A DNA stretch of 60,000 nt from Phoronis australis (lineage: Eukaryota; Phoronida; Phoronidae). A program made the position numbers and the translations under genes. The stretch spans positions 468,988-528,987 of the forward strand of contig NMRA01000157.1 in the NCBI GenBank assembly GCA_002633005.1, written 5' to 3'. How positions within the stretch are numbered: the stretch's first letter is position 1; each line of letters starts with the position of its first letter. The notes under the pieces are model-generated. The model had not been told where the DNA came from and did no database searches. It worked only from the letters and a program-made list of their open reading frames with translations. This document shows, piece after piece, positions 53,446-60,000 of this stretch.

Positions 53446-54018
53446 TTAGCCGACGTCAGCGATGGCTGTCAGAATAGCGTGCATTTGACGCTGATAGTGT
53501 TCTGGACCGGAGTTGATTACAAATGGGAGTCGTAAGTAACAATATTGTCCGAATGGAGACATGAATGTAGTGAGCAGTTGAGACAGTTCATCTGCAAGTT
53601 TGATTTGATTGAATCCATGATTCGCGTCTAACTGAGTAGAGTACTGCGTGCTAGCCATCTGCCCTAAGATATGATCAACGGTTGGCAACTGATGTCTCTC
53701 TCTCTTGACTGACTTGTTCAGCTGAGTGAAATCACAGTGCATTAGAACTTTCCCATCCTTCTTTGGGACTACGATTAACCCGGCACACCAGTCAGTGGGT
53801 TGTGAAATACGCGAGTTGTACAACAACAGATCTTGTACAATGGTAAGCTCTGCACAATAAGTCCAAAATGGTTTCAACAGTCCATCCAGTTGGTTTTTGT
53901 CATCAGGCCAACCTTCGGTCACATAATCTGCAAAATGAGAACATGCCCACGTAGCTGCTAAAGTCTCCTTCTCTGTTTGAGCATATCTTATTTCCGCGGG
54001 AGTCGAGGTACGAGACAC
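53446..54018 (-). pseudogene. Ty3/gypsy pol fragment with domains out of order
   Basis: A single 190-codon open frame. Residues 1-35 resemble gypsy RNase H (TPAEIRYAQTEKETLAATWA). Residues 36-71 resemble the RNase H-integrase linker (GWPDDKNQLDGLLKPFW). Residues 72-190 resemble the reverse transcriptase start (GLIVVPKKDGKV, LDANHGFNQI, PFGQYCYLRLPF). The normal order is RT, RNase H, integrase, so this is rearranged. It ends before the catalytic YxDD box and is not functional as a polymerase. Confidence 0.8.
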
Positions 54019-54615
54019 ATACGCAATAGGTCTCCATTATGTTGCAGTATGTTGCGTAAGTGGGATGGTTATTGATGCCGTTGTAATTCCGAGTTTGACT
54101 GAAATGATTTTCAATTAAGGTCAGTGTTGAACCTTGCTCACACAACTCCACTATTAGGGAATCTCTAGGTGCAACTTGCACACCTGTGGAAATGTCAATA
54201 GCTTAGCCAGACTTTCGTTTTTATGTTTGTAGCAGGTCTATTGTCATTGAATATTTTGACGATTACACTAATGTACTCTGCAGTAACTTGATTGCAGTGT
54301 CCAAGAACCAACCATTGGGTATTTTGATTGCCCTCATCAGGGGACAAGAAATCCTTGTTGAACATGTCTTCTCATGTTGGCTGGGCTATAAGTGGCTCTC
54401 TGTTATTTTGTGACATATGAGATGAGTATTTGTCTTCCCATTCCACTTGACTGCATCAATCTACTTTGAAAAGTATGAAAAGTTTATCATTCTCAAAAAT
54501 ACTCATACTGTACTTGCTATTTTGACATATTGTATTATCTCACTTCGTATTGTCCTCAGCTTGGATTTCTTAACAACTTTGTTTTTCCTTCTCATGCTCA
54601 GTTTAATGTCTACCC

Positions 54616-54908
54616 TTATTTTTGAATATTCCAATTTAAACGCTCTGGCAGTAACTTGGATGCATATTGTAATAGACTTTCATCTAGGTACGGTCAAAAC
54701 TTTCCAGTTTGGGTCACTGTAAATTAATAAATTATTTGAAGTCGAATTTTGTCCCGCAAACATTTGCAATTTTGGATGCCCCTAATTCATAGACACTGAC
54801 AGCTCTTTGTATCGACGTGTAACCGATCAGTTTTTGTGAACAATCAAAATCTTTTTTTTTCAGACATTAAAAAGTGATTTCCTAATCATGAAATTTCAGA
54901 GTACATCT
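54616..54908 (+). repeat. About 293-bp direct repeat, copy 1
   Basis: From TATTTTTGAATATTCCAATT to TTTCAGAGTACATCTC, about 95% identical to 58556-58849. The surrounding 54020-54610 and 54910-55400 show no recognised gene. Confidence 0.85.
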
Positions 54909-55409
54909 CGATGGTGTTGAAACTTTGGAAAATGTGCCTAACTAGACAGTTTTTATCATTCTCGTTATGAACATATGTCATGCTGTAGTCGCTCTATAAG
55001 GCCGAAAAAACATCAATGGTTCTGGTCTGTAGTTGTTTTAAAAAATGATGCAGTAATTTCTCAAACCAAAGATTCTCTAGAAGTCAGCTAAAGCAGTCTG
55101 TCGATGTGCGTTTTCATCTTTTACATTTATTTTTTGAGAGAAGAGCAAGGTTTAAACTGATGCAGGCGCAACACAAAGCCATGTGTTCTTTTTGTATTGC
55201 TTTTCTAGCACACATAAATTCCATGAGTGATGTGAGATCTCAAGCACGATTTCAGTCGAGATTGTGTGATCAATTCTTAGGGCTATTAATAATCATTTAG
55301 CTTGCATATTAGAGTCACTTCATGGAAAACTAGCGTGAATGTTATTGTGTAATTTGTTTTGAAAAAAGATCAACAGTTTTGTGCTAATATTCTAGTACTA
55401 TGAGCAGCA

Positions 55410-56035
55410 AACTTTGAAGTATCAATCCCTACCCTACACAGGACAACCTGAATCCAACACCTCTCTGTGTCTTTAAGTCAATGCATGATAAGGTCTCTCA
55501 TAGCAAATCAACAATAGTGACTGCATGCATCCCTCGAGTCTTGATACGTGCCACTCAAATATTCCTTAAGCAGAATTACATTCATAATCCAACCTTCTGA
55601 AGTTCCATTAAATTTTGAAATTCTGTGTAGGAATACACATAATTTGGTTCCTTGGGACTTTAAAGCAAGTGATATGCATATTCAGAAACAATAGTAATGT
55701 ACCAATTCAATTTTATTCTTGGCCTCATCATTCAACAACATAGTTGCACAATCATCAGAAACATCGTAGAACTGTGCAAATGTAGAGGTGCATGACCACC
55801 CAGCTGTGGCCATAATTGTAAAAAGTGGCGCTGAACATTGCTTAGCAGCTGATAAGAGTGGCTGCTCTAGAACTGACCTGCAAACTGGGAAGCATCAATA
55901 CCTGCCATTCGCATGGCAACCTTAATCCAACGTCTCGCCATGTTTATAGTCACTGCATGATAAGGCCTCACATTACCAATCAACAACAGTGACTGCATCC
56001 CTCGAGTCTGATACATGCAACTCAAATATTAAGCT
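55410..56035 (+). repeat. Diverged direct duplication (~160-bp units)
   Basis: 55410-55565 and 55875-56035 share AGTATCAATCCCTACC-like starts, CACTGCATGATAAGG, CAACA(A/G)TGACTGCAT and CATCCCTCGAGTC. They lie next to the DIRS-like remnant and might be its terminal or internal repeats. Confidence 0.55.
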
Positions 56036-56219
56036 CAATATAAACACACAGCCTTGTATTTGGGATGTAAGTTACAACACCAGGAGGCATTCCCTGTCTA
56101 TTCTGTTTTACATGTGAACGAATAATAAACCAGACTAATGTCTTTCATCATATCAGTAGTATCCAACAAATGAATAGTCTGCCATCTTTGAGAAGACAAC
56201 AAAGCAATCAACATGTCAA

Positions 56220-58140
56220 GCTTCAATGTTTATTCTTTTAGAGTCAATGATGCTACAAGAGACAAAGTTCTCATTTAATACCAAAGTTAACATCTCGTTT
56301 ACTAGTGTACTTGGTTCCAGGAGGTCTCGGTTGCAACACTCCTCACAAACTTCACAACCTAAAGACTCAACTTGCCCAAATATAACAAAATTAGATAAAG
56401 CACTACAAGCAGAGTTCACTGCACTGTATTTCAATCCATCTTAATTCTACTAACTCATCCAAAAAGTCTAGTCCAGCAGCCAAAGATGAACGAACAAGAT
56501 TAGTATAAAGTTTGACTTCAAAGTTTATATCGAACAGCGGATCATGAAAATACAAGCCTGTATTGTGAATGTGTTCGTTTCAACAGTTCAAACTAACATA
56601 ACACGATATACGTTTCACATCCAACAATACAATTAACAAGAGTGGTAGCTCGGACACTGCCATCTTTCATCGTTCACCTGAGCGCCACCTCTCAACAGTG
56701 ACGGACTACATAGACATCTATTGATCACTGGCGAACCACTTGCTATCAGCCTGTCTTTGACTACAGTACAGTGTATCTAATATTTATCAAGAGACGTGGG
56801 ATACTGTTTCTAGGTGTTGCATCTCCACAATGCCAAGATAAATTCTGTTGTGCGGCTAGAAAACTCTTGATTCACAGCAGATCGCCTTATAAATGAACTG
56901 CCAGTAACACCAGCATCCGTTTACGTGGGTATTTCACACCTGACACCATCATCTGCTGCAACCAACATTTTCATGAGCCTTGGGTACCTCACCTGTAGTG
57001 TTCAATAACCTTGTGCTCAGTCCATTGTAACTTTCTGCATGCATCAGGAAATCAGCTAGGCTGAATGGCCAACACATCAAAAAAGCGTCAATAAACTCTG
57101 CCCCAGGTTCAGTTTGCCAGGACATAAACCTTTCATTACATCCTGATGGTTGTAATCTATCTGAGGGAAAAAACAAGTGTTATCATCTGATCAAAAACGG
57201 AGTGATCATTCAGTATTATTACAAAAATTCCTAGACTCATAATCAGTCATTATGTATACTGACCAGGTATGTGACAAGCACTGAGCCGAGCACCGTGAGC
57301 AATACACACCTCCCAAATTGGGACTGCTAAACCACTACTCTCTTCGAACTTTGTTCCTCCCATGGCATTAATGTAAGCAACAGCTGTCGTATTATCTGAC
57401 TGAATTTGAATAAGTTTCCCATTGAAGTAAAAAGTGACAAAAGTCTTGAGAGCAAAAATGCGGAGCCAGAAGTTCCAAGTAATTTATGTGTTTCTTAGAT
57501 TCATCAGTGATCCATCTGCCACCTGACTGCAGGTCCAAATGAACAGTCCCCCCATCCAGTTTTAGAGGCATCAGATTTAATAGCAACTCCAGGTTCTCAT
57601 GAGCTATCAGATTATATGTTGTTTCCACCTTATCAATCCACCGATTCAAATCCAACTTTGCACCGGTTGACAGGCATATTTTTGCACTGGAATTCCCAGC
57701 ATTGACGCTCAAAAGCTGTTTTGCAGTTCTCAAGACTACGGTAATGCATTTTCCAAAACTGTAGACACTATCGAACCAATCACTCGGGTCAAGTCAAGAA
57801 TAAGCAGGCCCTCTGTATTTAACAACTTTAAACACTTGTCCTTCACTAAATATGCTTTTTTTCCACAGTCAATCTTCTCGTCATATCTTGAGAATTCAAG
57901 ACAAAACTCAAGAAAACTGCAGCTTGTGATTGTTCTAAAACCGACTTTTGAAAACAGACTACCACCGATGACTTTCAAACAAAACATTCATGTCGGCAGC
58001 ATTATGGCGTGCTTTCTCAGAAGTGTCTACTAAGAGTTAAGAATCATCAATATAGGCAACTATGTCATGACCCATCTTACCAAGTTTAGGCAAAAAGACC
58101 TGATGGCAGACACGGGGGAAAACACTAAGTTGAGTTGGTG
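56220..58140 (-). pseudogene. DIRS-like tyrosine-recombinase retrotransposon remnant
   Basis: On the minus strand, in order: RT with GHDIVAYIDDS (58060-58041 is the YIDD box); a post-RT segment (KKAYLVKDKCLKLLNTEGLL); the DIRS RNase H region SGGRWITDESKKHINYLELL then, after a frameshift, YFNGKLIQIQSDNTTAVAYI (57430-57360); a downstream segment with EPGAEFIDAF (about 57070-57120); and, near 56434, KYSAVNSACSALSNFVIF, matching the start of DIRS-type tyrosine recombinases. Several frameshifts and stops show it is dead, and the catalytic part of the recombinase was not found. Confidence 0.75.
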
Positions 58141-58149
58141 GCGATGGGA

Positions 58150-58555
58150 AGAGTAATTTATTTTCTTTTTTCTCCTAGGTATCCCTGCATTTTTATGACA
58201 AAATTAAGAAACAAATTAATTAAAAATGCTTGCCTTTTACAGTGTTTAAAATAATGACTATAAGTGTGGAGTAGTGAGTGTTATATACCGCATTTATCTG
58301 CAGATTCAACCGGATTTAACCTCACCATTTAAGGTACAATAAGCTATGTTTTATTCCATAACCACGCCGACTACTATACAAGTAGTGACCTCTCTCGTCA
58401 AGAATGTCTCCAAGATATATATATAACTAACATCTGGTGTTGCATAAACACTACAACTCCCCTCATTCTAAATAAACATATACCAAGAAAACAAAACTGA
58501 ACACGCTAAATACAGACACAAGTCTGACGTCCAGACAAAGAAATCAAAATACACA
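58150..58555. other. Unassigned spacer
   Basis: AT-rich, with a short TATATATATA tract near 58420. No gene or element recognised. Confidence 0.5.
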
Positions 58556-58849
58556 CCCTATTTTTGAATATTCCAATTTAAATGCTCTGGCAGTAACTTG
58601 GATGCATATTGTAATAGCCTTTCATCTAGGTACGGTCAAAACTTTCCAGTTTGGGTCACTGTAAATTAATAAATTATTTGAAGTCGAATTTTGTCCCGCA
58701 AACATTTGCAGTTTTGGATGCCCCTAATTCATAGACACTGACAGCTCTTTGTATCGACGTGTAACCGATCAGTTTTTTTAAACATTCAAATTCTTTTTTT
58801 TTCAGACACTAAAAATTCGTAATCATGAAATTTCAGAGTACATCTCAAA
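58556..58849 (+). repeat. About 293-bp direct repeat, copy 2
   Basis: Matches 54616-54908. Its right edge (58849) is exactly where gypsy RNase H homology on the minus strand begins. Confidence 0.85.
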
Positions 58850-60000
58850 CAAAAGCAAAAGCCGGTTTGTGGTCTGTCATGATCACAAACTTTCTACCGT
58901 GAAGACACTTATGGTACTTCTTCAGTCCGAACACAATACACAATACTCGGTGCCTTTTTTCATACTGTACAGGATTATGCTCACTTGGTTGCAGCATGAT
59001 TGGCCTTCACTCCTGTCCTCTGCATTTCATGATTGACTGCTCCAAGTACATTACGAACTTTGAGTCAGACTGAAGCAACACTGATTTTCTCGATTCGTAG
59101 TGAACCAGCAGAGTCATCCTGTAACAACGTTTTTGACAACACAAAGACATTTTCAAGGTCTGGACCCCACTGAAACCTAGAACTGTGATCCGACTGTCAA
59201 CCCCTTTTGGGTGTCTCCTACTTCTCTTAAAGCAACTCATTCAATAGTGCGATGTGAGTTGACTGGTTGGGCATAAATCTGCGATAGTATACCATGAGTC
59301 CTAAGTTAGATGCTTGTAGTTAATTCCTCTTGATTTGTAGGCCTCAGATCCTCCTGAATGGCTTTCATCTTCTCAGCGAGTGGACGTAAACCGGAAGAAT
59401 TCAAGCAATGCCTGAGATAAGTTAGGCTTTCTTGCATAAACTCCCATTTTTCTCGCTTTAGTATCATGCCGTATTTGTGCAGCCAGCTTAAGACAGACCG
59501 TAGACTTTGCAAGTGTTCAGACTCTGTGCGTCCGCTCACAATGATGTCATTGAGTTAAGCTTTGCACATTGGGATACCGGCCAATTGTACTTCCATTGTC
59601 CGCTGAAATATGGCTGGGGCTCACGCGACTCTGAACGGTAGGAATCGATCGCTGTGGGTATTGATGCACGTATATTTGTGCGCATGTCATGGAACTCGAT
59701 CTGGCTGTACGCATGGGTCGAGTCCATCTTAGAGAACTTAACACATCTCTGCAATCTCTGCATCAAATCGTCCAGTGTGGGCTAGGGGTTATAATTGCTC
59801 AACGCGCAGAACTTTGCTTGCAGTTAACAGTTGCTGCAAGTACGAATGTCACCATTGCACTTATCCGCGATACCAGTTGTGCTAGTGCGTAATCTGAGAA
59901 CTTAACCGGCTTGATCGTTCCCTCTTCCAACAACTGTCTTCATCGTGTTGACTGGTGTTGACAAATTTTTTGTCACCTCTGGAAACGAAGTCTCGAGCCA
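58850..60000 (-). pseudogene. Second Ty3/gypsy pol remnant, cut by the window end
   Basis: Minus strand from 60000: an RT start (GTIKPVKFSDYA), KFSKMDSTHAYSQIEF (RT block), SGRTESEHLQSLRSVLSWLH and FMQESLTYLRHCLNSSGLRP (RT connection), then RNase H pieces (LLVHYESRKSVLLQSDSKF; a segment near 58870-58960 resembling 'KKYH...TDHKP'). The domain order is normal. Frameshifts and stops make it inactive. Its 5' part lies outside the window. Confidence 0.8.

Overview
This window reads as nuclear DNA of an invertebrate animal. Genes are split by long introns with standard GT-AG borders, coding density is low, and several decayed transposable-element families fill the spaces. The gene content suits a non-vertebrate deuterostome such as a hemichordate or lancelet. 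That placement is inference; no species-level marker was recognised.

The main gene is a RIG-I-like receptor (RLR) on the + strand (1169-35882). I assembled 11 coding exons whose splice phases agree throughout, giving 2,775 nt or 924 codons plus a stop. The helicase carries the expected motifs (APTGSGKT, DECH, TAS, ATDVAQEGLD, QSKGRARA). A C-terminal zinc-binding regulatory domain with two CxxC pairs follows. The N-terminus encodes one death effector domain (DED) with the RxDL signature, in place of the tandem CARDs of vertebrate RIG-I and MDA5. The DED exon is separated from the rest by a 17-kb intron. The last coding exon is present twice, 922 bp apart, and the only ambiguous base (36081) lies between the copies.

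The second recognisable host gene is a two-exon ABT1/ESF2-like ribosome-biogenesis factor on the - strand (45519-49390), 236 residues long, with a 3.2-kb intron holding a 22-bp minisatellite.

Most of the rest is mobile DNA. Intron 1 (1461-18539) holds inverted repeat pairs, a 2.4-kb TA-inserted DNA transposon nested in an older MITE, hairpin and SINE-like elements, and a broken SGNH-hydrolase-like coding segment. Intron 6 holds a second transposon with a perfect 25-bp terminal inverted repeat. A composite repeat with a CTAGTGG core recurs at 1-820, 21960-23170, 28380-28960, 38077-39470 and, inverted, 40530-41310. A decayed LINE lies at 41360-43745. From 52 kb to the end there are a broken PIF1-like helicase, a Ty3/gypsy pol fragment with domains out of order, a DIRS-like remnant (reverse transcriptase, RNase H, tyrosine recombinase start) and a second gypsy remnant running off the edge.

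The two host genes have no evident functional link. The RLR would sense double-stranded or 5'-modified RNA in the cytoplasm and, from its DED, is predicted to signal through DED adaptors (FADD/caspase-8 type) rather than CARD-CARD contacts. Exon calls rest on reading frame, splice signals and remembered family motifs; no database search was run.
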